Notes: generated from the sequence alone by a model not told the origin. A stretch of 10,353 nt of DNA from an uncultured Caryophanales bacterium (GCA_946544685.1 CAMNML010000020.1:1-10353); one strand, 5' to 3'; shown: positions 1 through 7,770, counted from the first letter of the stretch. Numbers and translations are program-made.

Positions 1-14
1 ATTAAATCACTCAT
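1..14 (-). CDS. 5' end of a divergent gene (partial, four codons)
   Basis: Reading the minus strand, an ATG at 14-12 is followed by codons for Ser, Asp and Leu before the window ends. It is preceded by a GAAGGTG sequence (forward 18-24) at normal SD distance. A plausible promoter lies further upstream on the same strand. The product cannot be named from four residues. The call rests on the SD-like site and promoter alone, so it could be chance in AT-rich DNA. Confidence 0.35.
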
Positions 15-64
15 AAACACCTTCTTTCTAAATAGAAAAATTAGCTAATTAAATCTACAAACAC

Positions 65-93
65 ACTATATCAAATAGAAAAATATAATACAA
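65..93 (-). promoter_or_regulatory. Possible divergent promoter for the left-edge minus-strand gene
   Basis: On the minus strand there is a -35-like TTGTAT (forward 88-93) and a -10-like TATAGT (forward 65-70), separated by exactly 17 nt. It would start transcription about 40-50 nt before the putative minus-strand ATG at 14-12. A perfect 12-bp palindrome AATTAGCTAATT (39-50) lies in the resulting leader and could be a protein-binding site or a small hairpin. Such AT-rich matches are frequent by chance, so confidence is low. Confidence 0.3.
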
Positions 94-101
94 ATCGGTG
101 T

Positions 102-141
102 TTTTAAATATTAGTATTAAAAAAAATACAAATATTTAAAA
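102..141. repeat. Long AT-rich inverted repeat (hairpin)
   Basis: Arm 102-112 (TTTTAAATATT) is the exact reverse complement of 131-141. After one A/A mismatch the pairing continues with GTATT (114-118) against AATAC (125-129), leaving a six-A loop at 119-124. That gives 16 base pairs in a 40-nt structure, mostly A-T. Neither flank carries a clear T-tract, so it is not an obvious terminator. It could be a DNA site, a transcript-end structure or a mark of AT drift. Confidence 0.5.
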
Positions 142-167
142 TCTGTATACAAAATTTAAAAATCAGT

Positions 168-201
168 AAAAATAAAATTACAGATTATATAAAATCTGTA
201 A
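168..201 (-). terminator. Terminator-like hairpin oriented to the minus strand
   Basis: TTACAGATT (178-186) pairs perfectly with AATCTGTAA (193-201) around a six-nt loop. On the minus strand the hairpin is followed by TTTTATTTTT (forward 177-168), as in an intrinsic terminator. On the plus strand no T-run follows directly. The stem shares its TTACAGA/TCTGTAA arms with the terminator after queH (7760-7788). No minus-strand gene is visible upstream of it, so what it would terminate is unknown: antisense transcription from the operator region, an unrecognised small RNA, or a relic. Confidence 0.45.
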
Positions 202-273
202 AATCGTAAAAAAAATAATTTTTGTCATATTATGTAAAAAATAAAAATATAATAATTGTAATTGAAAAAAAGA

Positions 274-303
274 TTGACATATGACACCCTGTCATAATAT
301 AAT
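274..303 (+). promoter_or_regulatory. Main promoter of the efflux operon
   Basis: A perfect -35 TTGACA (274-279) and a perfect -10 TATAAT (298-303) are separated by 18 nt. The A/T-rich stretch before -35 (about 241-272) could act as an UP element. Transcription would begin near 309-311, giving a leader of about 25 nt before the first ATG at 334. The spacer is largely occupied by the palindrome at 280-296, so a repressor bound there should block RNA polymerase. Confidence 0.8.
280..296. promoter_or_regulatory. Palindromic operator between -35 and -10, probable TetR-family site
   Basis: TATGACA-CCC-TGTCATA is a perfect inverted repeat with 7-bp arms and a 3-bp centre, lying exactly in the promoter spacer. 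Size, symmetry and position fit a TetR-family dimer site, and a TetR-family gene is the second cistron of the operon driven by this promoter. That this particular protein binds this site is an inference from position. Confidence 0.7.
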
Positions 304-318
304 TGATATGTTGTCATA
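302..318. promoter_or_regulatory. Degenerate second operator near the transcription start
   Basis: The right half-site TGTCATA recurs perfectly at 312-318. In the same 17-bp register the left arm (302-308) matches 4 of 7 positions. The centre lies 22 bp from that of the main operator, about two helical turns, so two repressor dimers could sit on the same DNA face. A further lone TGTCATA lies at 223-229. Confidence is moderate because the left arm is poor. Confidence 0.45.
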
Positions 319-333
319 AAAAGGAGGAAACAA

Positions 334-2625
334 ATGTTAAAATTAAAAAAAATAAAAAAGAGTTATAAAACAGGAGAATTTGTACAACATGCATTAAAAG
401 GAATAGATTTAGAATTTAGGAAAAATGAATTCGTAGCTATACTAGGACCAAGTGGTAGCGGAAAAACAACACTATTAAATATAATTGGAGGACTAGATAG
501 ATACGATAGTGGAGACCTAATAATAAATGGAAAATCAACAAAGAAATTCAAGCAAAAAGACTGGGATGCTTATAGAAATAATAGCATTGGGTTTATATTC
601 CAAAGCTATAACTTAATAAGTCATATAAGCGTTATAGAAAACGTTGAAATGGGTATGACACTAAGTGGCATGAACGCAAAAAAAAGAAGAAAAAAAGCAT
701 TAGAATTATTAAAAAAAGTAGGACTAAAAGATCATGCACATAAAAAACCAAATCAATTATCAGGTGGACAAATGCAAAGAGTAGCAATCGCAAGAGCTCT
801 AGCAAACGACCCAGATATTATTCTAGCTGATGAACCAACAGGAGCACTAGATACAAAAACAAGTACTCAAATAATGGAATTAATAACTGAAATAGCAAAA
901 GATAAACTAGTTATAATGGTAACACACAACCCAGAACTTGCTAATGTATATGCAAATAGAATTGTAGAATTTAGAGATGGAGAATTAATAGATGACTCAA
1001 ATCCATTAGATAACGATAAAGAAGAAAACACATACGATATTAAAAAAACAGCAATGAATTATTTAACAGCCTTAAAACTATCATTTAATAATATAAAAAC
1101 AAAAAAAGGAAGAACACTTTTAACTGCGTTCGCATCAAGTATAGGAATAATTGGAATTGCTCTAATACTATCTTTATCAAATGGATTTAAACTACAAATA
1201 GATAAATTTGAAAAAGATACATTATCACAAGCACCAATAATAATTTCAAAACAATCAATGGATATGCAGCAAATGACAAATATGTCAACAGAAAAAGATG
1301 ATTTACAAGAATATCCAACAGATGAAATGGTGCACCCACAAAAAACAGTAGAAACAATGATTCATATAAACAAAATAACAAAAGAATATATGGATAAAGT
1401 TGAAAGCATTGATTCAAATAAAATAGGTGGAATTGCATACCAAAGAGCAACAAACCTAAACTTAATTACAAAAATAAATAATAAAGCAAAACAATTAGGT
1501 CAAAATGTATCAATTGTGCCACTACCAGGAACACTAGATAACAAAGAAGCAAGAGTAATGACTGATAACTTTGAAGTAATATACGGTGAACTAACTAATA
1601 ATAAAGAAGACCTAATATTATTAGTTGATTCAAAAAATAGAGTATCTGAAACATTACTAAAAGACTTAGGATATGAAGGAGAAAATATAAACTTTAAAGA
1701 TATAGTAGGAAAAGAATTTAAACTAATACTAAATAATGATTACTATAAAAAAGTTGGTGAATTCTATACAGTAAATACTGACTTAGAAAAACTATATGAA
1801 AATAACAACGCAATCACACTAAAAATATCTGCAATAATAAGAGGAAAAGAAGGTAGTGACTTTGCTAAATTATCAGGTTCAGGATTAATGTACAATAATT
1901 CATTAACAGATTATATAATAGAAAAAAATAATCAATCAGACATCGTAAAAACACAAAAAGAAAAAAACTACAATGTACTAACAACAGAACCATTTGATGT
2001 AGAAACAAAAGAAGGTAAAGAAGCAAAAGAAATGATGTTATCATACCTTGGTGCAGATACAACACCAATAATGATTAACATATACCCAACAGACTTTGAT
2101 TCAAAAGATGAAATACTAAAAGTATTAGACGAATACAATGAAGGAAAATCTGAAGATGATAAAGTTATATATATAGATGAAGCAAAACTAATAACAACAA
2201 TGTCAGGAAGTATCATGGACGCAATCACAATAGTCTTAATTGCATTCTCAGCAATATCACTAGTAGTATCATCAATAATGATAGGAATAATAACATATAT
2301 ATCAGTGTTAGAAAGAACAAAAGAAATAGGAATACTAAGAGCACTAGGTGCAAGAAAAAAAGACATAACAAGAGTATTCAATGCAGAAACATTTATAATA
2401 GGACTAACATCAGGAGTATTAGGACTATTAATTGCAAAATTGTTAACATTCCCAGCTAATAATATAATAGAAAAATTAACAGAATTAAAAAATGTAGCAA
2501 AACTAAATCCAAAACATGCATTAACTCTATTAATAATAAGCATCCTTCTAACTGTAATAGGTGGATTTATACCAGCTAAAATTGCTGCAAAAAAAGATCC
2601 AGTAGAAGCACTTAGAACTGAATAA
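334..2625 (+). CDS. MacB-type ABC transporter, ATPase fused to FtsX-like permease
   Basis: This 763-residue protein joins an N-terminal ABC ATPase to an FtsX/MacB-type permease. Visible ATPase motifs are Walker A GPSGSGKT (38-45), signature LSGGQ (142-146), Walker B ILADE with catalytic Glu167, and switch His198. A first membrane helix (about 261-281) is followed by a roughly 345-residue extracytoplasmic region, then three helices (about 630-652, 686-706, 730-750) and the KKDPVEALR tail typical of FtsX permeases. Family members (MacB, LolCDE-like and peptide-resistance types) move or extrude substrates by transmembrane force rather than a channel. The substrate here is unknown: antimicrobial peptide, drug or lipoprotein are all possible. 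AAGGAGG (321-327) lies 6 nt before the start. It is the first gene of the TetR-controlled operon and overlaps tetR by 1 nt. All ATPase motifs look intact. The extracytoplasmic domain is larger than that of E. coli MacB, and no MacA-like partner is in the window. Confidence 0.92.
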   Translation: MLKLKKIKKSYKTGEFVQHALKGIDLEFRKNEFVAILGPSGSGKTTLLNIIGGLDRYDSGDLIINGKSTKKFKQKDWDAYRNNSIGFIFQSYNLISHISVIENVEMGMTLSGMNAKKRRKKALELLKKVGLKDHAHKKPNQLSGGQMQRVAIARALANDPDIILADEPTGALDTKTSTQIMELITEIAKDKLVIMVTHNPELANVYANRIVEFRDGELIDDSNPLDNDKEENTYDIKKTAMNYLTALKLSFNNIKTKKGRTLLTAFASSIGIIGIALILSLSNGFKLQIDKFEKDTLSQAPIIISKQSMDMQQMTNMSTEKDDLQEYPTDEMVHPQKTVETMIHINKITKEYMDKVESIDSNKIGGIAYQRATNLNLITKINNKAKQLGQNVSIVPLPGTLDNKEARVMTDNFEVIYGELTNNKEDLILLVDSKNRVSETLLKDLGYEGENINFKDIVGKEFKLILNNDYYKKVGEFYTVNTDLEKLYENNNAITLKISAIIRGKEGSDFAKLSGSGLMYNNSLTDYIIEKNNQSDIVKTQKEKNYNVLTTEPFDVETKEGKEAKEMMLSYLGADTTPIMINIYPTDFDSKDEILKVLDEYNEGKSEDDKVIYIDEAKLITTMSGSIMDAITIVLIAFSAISLVVSSIMIGIITYISVLERTKEIGILRALGARKKDITRVFNAETFIIGLTSGVLGLLIAKLLTFPANNIIEKLTELKNVAKLNPKHALTLLIISILLTVIGGFIPAKIAAKKDPVEALRTE

Positions 2626-3236
2626 TGCCTACAATAACATTTAATAATTTACCACAAGAAAAGAAAAATACAATAATAGAAGCATCAATAAAGGAATTCA
2701 AAAGAACTCTTTTAACAGATGCTTCTATTAATAAAATAATAAAGGATGCAAATATTTCAAGAGGAAGTTTTTATACATACTTTAAAGATATAAATGACTT
2801 ATATGAATATTCACTAAACAATTACAAAGAAAAAATAATAAAAATAATAAGTCAAGCTATAAAAGAAACAAACGGAGATCTATTTGAAACAACAACAAAA
2901 TCATACAATAAAATATTAAAACTATGTACAAAAGATAAACAACTATTTAAAAATATATGTTTAAATTTTAATTATAATGTATCAATAAGAAACAAAATGT
3001 ATGAAGAAAATATAGAAAACAAATATAAAATAATAGAGCTTATATCAAAAATAAATAAAGAAAATCTTAATATAAAAACAGAAGAAGAATTATTTTATAT
3101 AATAGATATTATAATAGGATTTGTAATGCGCGGCCTAATAGATCTATTTATGGATAAAGAAAATGAAGAAAAAGTATTAGAAAAATTAGATAAACAACTA
3201 GAAATACTTAAAAGAGGAATATATAAGGAGGACTAA
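2625..3236 (+). CDS. TetR/AcrR-family transcriptional regulator
   Basis: This is a 203-residue protein of usual TetR-family length. The N-terminal DNA-binding domain has the classic helix-turn-helix, from about residue 33 (ASINKIIKDANISRG) through SFYTYFKDINDLYEY, which includes the conserved F-Y-x-Y-F-K core at 49-54. The rest (about 65-203) is a variable helical ligand-binding and dimerisation domain, rich in Lys, Glu and Ile. Its ATG shares the last A of the preceding stop codon (TAATG) and I see no good SD before it, so translation is probably coupled to the transporter upstream, keeping repressor levels low. Likely role: repress the operon through the palindrome at 280-296, and so itself, until a transported compound binds. 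Family membership is clear; repressor sign and ligand are inferred. Confidence 0.9.
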   Translation: MPTITFNNLPQEKKNTIIEASIKEFKRTLLTDASINKIIKDANISRGSFYTYFKDINDLYEYSLNNYKEKIIKIISQAIKETNGDLFETTTKSYNKILKLCTKDKQLFKNICLNFNYNVSIRNKMYEENIENKYKIIELISKINKENLNIKTEEELFYIIDIIIGFVMRGLIDLFMDKENEEKVLEKLDKQLEILKRGIYKED

Positions 3237-3237
3237 G

Positions 3238-5379
3238 ATGAAAGAAATATTAAAACATTTAAAACAACACAAAATATCAATTTTATTAGTTTTAATATCC
3301 TTATTTATAGGCGCAATGTGCGATTTATCACTGCCTGATTATACAGCAAAAATAGTAGACGTAGGAATCAGACAAAACGGAATAGAAGATAATGTATTCG
3401 AAAAAATAAGTGAACAAGACATGAAAAAAATAGAACTATTCCTATCAAAAGAAGAAAAAGAAATTATAAAAGAAAACTATGAATTAGATGGAACATATAA
3501 TCTAAAAAAAATAAGCAAAGAAAAAAGAAAAGAAATATCAAAAATACTATTAACTCCAGAAATAGCAATACAAATGATTGAAGGAGAAAATGGAAAAATA
3601 ATACTAAAAAGTATGAATCTAGAAACAAAAGAAGACTTCTACAAACTAATAAAAAACGCAGATTCGAAAGAAATGAAAAAACAACTAGAAGAGAAATTCA
3701 GTGATATGGATGATGAATTAAAAAAACCAATAGGAATTGAATATGTAAAAAAAATATATAATAATCTAAATATAGATATGACAAAAACACAAAATACTTA
3801 TATAAAAAATTCAGGATTAAAAATGTTAGCACTATCACTATTAAGCGCTATAACAGTAATAATAGTGTCATACCTATCAAGTAGAATATCAGCGTACTTT
3901 GGTTCATCAGTAAGAAAAGAAGTAGTAGAAAAAGTAATGAGCTTTGGAAACAAAGAAATGAAAGAAATAGGTACTGCATCATTAATAACAAGAAGCACAA
4001 ACGATATAAATAGAATTCAAATGACATTAACAATGTCACTTAGAATTGCAGCATTCGCACCAATAATGGGAATAGGAGCACTTCTAAAAGTAATACATAA
4101 TCCACTAAATTTTATATTAGCAATAGGTATTTCATTAATACTAATACTTGTAATAGTATTATTCACAGTAGTAATACCAAAATTTAAATTACTACAAAAC
4201 TTAATAGATAGAGTAAACCTTGTATTTAGAGAAACACTAAGTGGACTACCAGTAATAAGAGCATTCGCAAATGAAAAACACGAAGAAGAAAGATTTGACG
4301 AAGCAAATAAAAATTTAAAGAAAACAAACTTATTTGTAAATAGAATAATGTCAGTAATGATGCCAACAATGAACTTCATAATGAATTTTATATGTATACT
4401 AATAGTATATATAGGAGCAAAAAAGATAGATATGGGTTCAGTTCAAATAGGAACACTTATGGCATTTATACAATACACTATGCAAATAATAATTTCATTC
4501 TTAATGATATCAATGATGTCAATAATGATACCAAGAGCAATTGTTTCAATAAAAAGAATTGCTGAAGTATTAGATAAAGATCCAATGATTAAAGATCCAG
4601 TTGTAATAGACGATATCGGAGAAAAATTCAAAGGAACAATTGAATTTAAAGATGTATACTTTAGATATCACGATGCAGATGAAGACATATTAGAAAATAT
4701 TTCATTTAAAGCAACACCAGGTACAACAACAGCTATAATAGGAGGAACAGGATCTGGAAAATCTACATTAATAAACTTAATCCCAAGATTCTTTGATGTA
4801 ACAGGTGGAGAAATACTAATAGATGGAATAAATGTAAAAAAACTAGATTTAAATACCCTAAGAGAAAATATAGGATATGTACCACAAAAAGGAATACTAT
4901 TTAAAGGTACAATAAAAGAAAATATAGCGTTTGGAAAAAAGAGAATAGACAAAAAGAAAGTAGAAGAAGCAGCTAGAATATCACAATCAGAAGAATTTAT
5001 AAATGAAAAGAAAAATAAATATGATGAAGAAATATCTCAAGGTGGAACAAACGTATCAGGAGGTCAAAAACAAAGACTATCAATAGCAAGAGCAATATAT
5101 AAAAATCCAAGTATATACATATTTGATGACTCATTCTCAGCACTTGATTTTAAAACAGATAAAAACCTAAGACACGAATTAAAAAACGTAACAAAAAACA
5201 GCACAGTAATAATAGTTGCCCAAAGAATAAGTACAGTTTTAAATGCTGACCAAATAATAGTCTTAGACGAAGGAAAAATAGTTGGAATAGGAAAACATGA
5301 AGAACTAATGAGTTCATGCGAAATATACAAAGAAATCGCACTTTCACAAGTAACAGAGGAGGAACTAAATGGCAAATAA
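3238..5379 (+). CDS. ABC exporter half-transporter with degenerate ATP site (subunit A of a heterodimer)
   Basis: This 713-residue type-I ABC exporter subunit (MdlA/YheI/LmrC-like) has six membrane helices, roughly 12-32, 196-216, 269-289, 295-318, 373-394 and 404-430. The ATPase has A-loop Tyr477, Walker A GGTGSGKST (502-510), signature VSGGQ (606-610) and Walker B IFDD. The residue after the Walker B Asp is Asp631 instead of the catalytic Glu, and the switch His is Gln662 (VAQRIS). This pattern marks the non-hydrolysing site of heterodimeric exporters such as TM287/288 and BmrCD. An unusual feature is a charged, Lys/Glu-rich segment of about 150 residues (about 38-190) between helices 1 and 2, predicted extracellular; inserts here also occur in other Bacillota subunits as I recall. 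SD AAGGAGG (3225-3231) lies inside the end of tetR, and the gene overlaps its partner by 11 nt. It probably exports hydrophobic drugs or peptides; substrate unknown. Confidence 0.93.
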   Translation: MKEILKHLKQHKISILLVLISLFIGAMCDLSLPDYTAKIVDVGIRQNGIEDNVFEKISEQDMKKIELFLSKEEKEIIKENYELDGTYNLKKISKEKRKEISKILLTPEIAIQMIEGENGKIILKSMNLETKEDFYKLIKNADSKEMKKQLEEKFSDMDDELKKPIGIEYVKKIYNNLNIDMTKTQNTYIKNSGLKMLALSLLSAITVIIVSYLSSRISAYFGSSVRKEVVEKVMSFGNKEMKEIGTASLITRSTNDINRIQMTLTMSLRIAAFAPIMGIGALLKVIHNPLNFILAIGISLILILVIVLFTVVIPKFKLLQNLIDRVNLVFRETLSGLPVIRAFANEKHEEERFDEANKNLKKTNLFVNRIMSVMMPTMNFIMNFICILIVYIGAKKIDMGSVQIGTLMAFIQYTMQIIISFLMISMMSIMIPRAIVSIKRIAEVLDKDPMIKDPVVIDDIGEKFKGTIEFKDVYFRYHDADEDILENISFKATPGTTTAIIGGTGSGKSTLINLIPRFFDVTGGEILIDGINVKKLDLNTLRENIGYVPQKGILFKGTIKENIAFGKKRIDKKKVEEAARISQSEEFINEKKNKYDEEISQGGTNVSGGQKQRLSIARAIYKNPSIYIFDDSFSALDFKTDKNLRHELKNVTKNSTVIIVAQRISTVLNADQIIVLDEGKIVGIGKHEELMSSCEIYKEIALSQVTEEELNGK

Positions 5380-7168
5380 TAGAAGAAGAGGTCCAGGAAT
5401 GCAAGTAGAAAAAGCAAAGGACTTTAAAGGAACATTAAAAAAACTCCTATACTACATGAGTGACTATAAAATAGGACTTATAATAGTAATACTATTCGCA
5501 GTAGCGTCAACTATATTCTCAATACTTGGACCTAAAATACTAGGAAATACAATAACAGAATTATCAGAGGGATTTGTAAAAAAAATAACAGGATTCGGTG
5601 GAATAAACTTTGATAAAATAGAAAAAATGTTATTAGGACTATTAATTCTATACATAGTAAGTGCAGTATTTACATACATACAAGGTTTTATAATGGCAGG
5701 CATTTCACAAAAAACAACATATAAACTAAGAAAAGAAATATCAGAAAAAATAAACAGACTCCCAATGTCATACTTTGATAAAAAAACAAATGGTGAAACA
5801 CTATCACTAGTCACAAACGATGTTGATACACTAAGTCAAAGTCTAGATCAAAGTGCAACACAATTAATAACAAGTCTAATAACAGTAATAGGAATACTTA
5901 TAATGATGTTAAGCATAGATCCACTAATGACACTAATTGCGCTAGCAATAATACCAGTATCACTTATATTTGTAGGTACAATTGTAAAAAAATCTCAAAA
6001 ACACTTTAAAAATCAACAAGACTATCTAGCAGATATAAATGGTTCAGTAGAAGAAATGTACGGTGGACATAATATAATCACATCATTTAATGCAAAAGAA
6101 AAAATGATGGATAAATTTAATAAGCAAAATGAACAATTATGCGAAGCATCATGGAAAAGTCAGTTTCTATCAGGACTTATGCATCCAATAATGACATTTA
6201 TTGGAAATATAGGATACGTTGTAATATCAATAATAGGTGGATACTTTACAATAAAAGGAAGAATAAAAATAGGTGATATTCAATCATTTATTAGTTACAA
6301 TAAAAACTTCACACACCCAATAACACAAATGGCTCAAATTCTAAATATGATTCAATCAATGATCGCAGCTGCTGAAAGAATATTTGAATTCTTAGAAGAA
6401 AGAGAAGAAGACAATAGCTATAAAGAACACATTGAAAACATTGAAGGAAGCGTAGAATTTAAACATGTTAAATTCGGATATGATGAAAACATAATAATAA
6501 AAGACTTTAATGCTAAAATAAAACCTGGTCAAAAAATCGCAATAGTAGGACCAACTGGTGCGGGAAAAACGACAATAGTAAAACTATTAATGAGATTTTA
6601 TAACCTAAATGATGGTGAAATACTAATAGATGGAAAAGATATAAATAAGTTAAATAAAAATGAATTTAGAAAATCATTCGGAATGGTATTACAAGACTCA
6701 TGGGTATTCTCAGGGACAGTTATGGATAATATCAGATACGGAAACTTAAAAGCTACTGATAATGAAGTAAAAGTTGCAGCAAAAACAGCATATGCAGATC
6801 ACTTCATAAAAACACTACCAGATGGATATAATATGGAATTAAATGAAGACACAAATAATATTAGTGGCGGACAAAAACAATTACTAACAATCGCAAGAGC
6901 TATTCTAGCAAATCAAAAAATACTAATACTAGATGAAGCAACAAGCAGTGTAGATACAAGAACAGAAGTACTAATACAAAAAGCAATGGATAAACTAATG
7001 AAAGGAAGAACATCTTTCATAATCGCACATAGACTATCGACAATAAAAAATGCAGACATGATACTAGTTATGAAAGACGGAGATATAATAGAATCAGGTT
7101 CACATAAAGAACTTATGAAAAAAGATACATTTTATAAAAATCTATATAACTCCCAATTTGAAGAATGA
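5369..7168 (+). CDS. ABC exporter half-transporter with canonical ATP site (subunit B of a heterodimer)
   Basis: This 599-residue type-I exporter subunit (MdlB/YheH/LmrD-like) has a basic RRRGPGM N-terminus, an N-terminal six-helix membrane domain and a C-terminal ATPase. Motifs are A-loop Tyr371, Walker A GPTGAGKT (394-401), signature ISGGQ (498-502), Walker B LILDE with catalytic Glu523, and switch His554. It thus supplies the active Walker site that pairs with the VSGGQ signature of subunit A, while its slightly altered ISGGQ would face the degenerate site. SD AGGAGG (5357-5362) lies inside the end of subunit A, 6 nt before the ATG, and the genes overlap by 11 nt, as expected for 1:1 production of a heterodimer. 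Its TGA stop overlaps the queH start (ATGA). Function as a multidrug or peptide exporter is inferred from family; substrate unknown. Confidence 0.94.
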   Translation: MANNRRRGPGMQVEKAKDFKGTLKKLLYYMSDYKIGLIIVILFAVASTIFSILGPKILGNTITELSEGFVKKITGFGGINFDKIEKMLLGLLILYIVSAVFTYIQGFIMAGISQKTTYKLRKEISEKINRLPMSYFDKKTNGETLSLVTNDVDTLSQSLDQSATQLITSLITVIGILIMMLSIDPLMTLIALAIIPVSLIFVGTIVKKSQKHFKNQQDYLADINGSVEEMYGGHNIITSFNAKEKMMDKFNKQNEQLCEASWKSQFLSGLMHPIMTFIGNIGYVVISIIGGYFTIKGRIKIGDIQSFISYNKNFTHPITQMAQILNMIQSMIAAAERIFEFLEEREEDNSYKEHIENIEGSVEFKHVKFGYDENIIIKDFNAKIKPGQKIAIVGPTGAGKTTIVKLLMRFYNLNDGEILIDGKDINKLNKNEFRKSFGMVLQDSWVFSGTVMDNIRYGNLKATDNEVKVAAKTAYADHFIKTLPDGYNMELNEDTNNISGGQKQLLTIARAILANQKILILDEATSSVDTRTEVLIQKAMDKLMKGRTSFIIAHRLSTIKNADMILVMKDGDIIESGSHKELMKKDTFYKNLYNSQFEE

Positions 7169-7770
7169 TAAACTATCAATTAGAACTAGAAAAAACACTA
7201 AAAGAAATAAAAGGTACAAAACCAAAATTATTACTTCATGTCTGTTGCGCTCCATGTTCAAGTTATGTGCTTACATATCTATGTGACTACTTTGACATAA
7301 CAATTCTATACTATAATCCCAATATCTCACCATATGAAGAATATGAAAAAAGATTAAATGAAGCAAAAAGATTAGTAAAAGAACTAAATAAAGAAAATAT
7401 CCATATAATGGAATGTGATTATGAAAATGAAAAATTTGAAAATATCGCAAAAGGACTAGAAGATGCTCCTGAAGGTGGAATAAGATGCAGAAAATGCTAT
7501 AAACTAAGAATAGAAAAAGCTGCTAAATATGCAAAAGAAAACAACTTTGATTACTTTACAACGACATTGACAATAAGTCCTCTAAAAAATTCACAAGTCT
7601 TAAATCAAATAGGAAGAGAATTAGAAGAAAAATATAATATTAAATATTTATATTCAGACTTCAAGAAAAAAGAAGGATATAAAACAAGTATAATCCTTTC
7701 AAAAAAATATAACCTATATAGACAAAACTATTGTGGATGTATATATTCAAAACCAAAAGTTACAGAATAA
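7165..7770 (+). CDS. queH: Epoxyqueuosine reductase QueH
   Basis: This 201-residue protein belongs to the QueH (formerly DUF208) family, which reduces epoxyqueuosine to queuosine at the wobble position of GUN-anticodon tRNAs and replaces the unrelated QueG. The conserved metal-binding cysteines are all visible: HVCCAPC (Cys27, Cys28, Cys31), RCRKC (Cys108, Cys111) and YCGC (Cys190, Cys192). Family members bind a [4Fe-4S] cluster and further iron. The YYNPNISPYEEYEKR and EGGIRC segments are also characteristic. Length is normal. The ATG overlaps the exporter stop by 4 nt and no strong SD is apparent, so translation is probably coupled. No other queuosine gene (queA, tgt, queC-F) lies in the window, so precursor supply must be encoded elsewhere or salvaged. 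A terminator overlaps its stop codon, so it is the last gene of the operon. Confidence 0.94.
   Translation: MINYQLELEKTLKEIKGTKPKLLLHVCCAPCSSYVLTYLCDYFDITILYYNPNISPYEEYEKRLNEAKRLVKELNKENIHIMECDYENEKFENIAKGLEDAPEGGIRCRKCYKLRIEKAAKYAKENNFDYFTTTLTISPLKNSQVLNQIGRELEEKYNIKYLYSDFKKKEGYKTSIILSKKYNLYRQNYCGCIYSKPKVTE

Noticed and set aside
138..200. Repeated AAAATCTGTA units as a short CRISPR-like or iteron array
   Set aside because: Only two copies occur here, within different hairpin contexts and without regular spacers. The third copy is in the terminator at 7769-7778. Shared terminator stems explain them better.
15..333. A riboswitch or T-box in the leader of the efflux operon
   Set aside because: The predicted leader is only about 25 nt, and the upstream DNA contains no recognisable conserved riboswitch core. 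The palindromic operator is a sufficient explanation for regulation.
1968..2543. Minus-strand open frame of 191 codons inside the MacB-type gene
   Set aside because: It is antisense to a clearly conserved FtsX permease and reads as low-complexity Ile/Ser/Phe sequence, as expected of the opposite strand of AT-rich coding DNA. The same applies to the other minus-strand frames within the ABC, TetR and ligase genes.
7160..7171. Possible Mycoplasma-type code (TGA = Trp), suggested by the AT richness and by TGA followed directly by TAA at the end of exporter subunit B
   Set aside because: All Trp residues in the recognised proteins are TGG and no in-frame TGA interrupts any conserved domain, so TGA is a normal stop. 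The TGA-TAA pair alone would not decide, since reading TGA as Trp would add one residue only.
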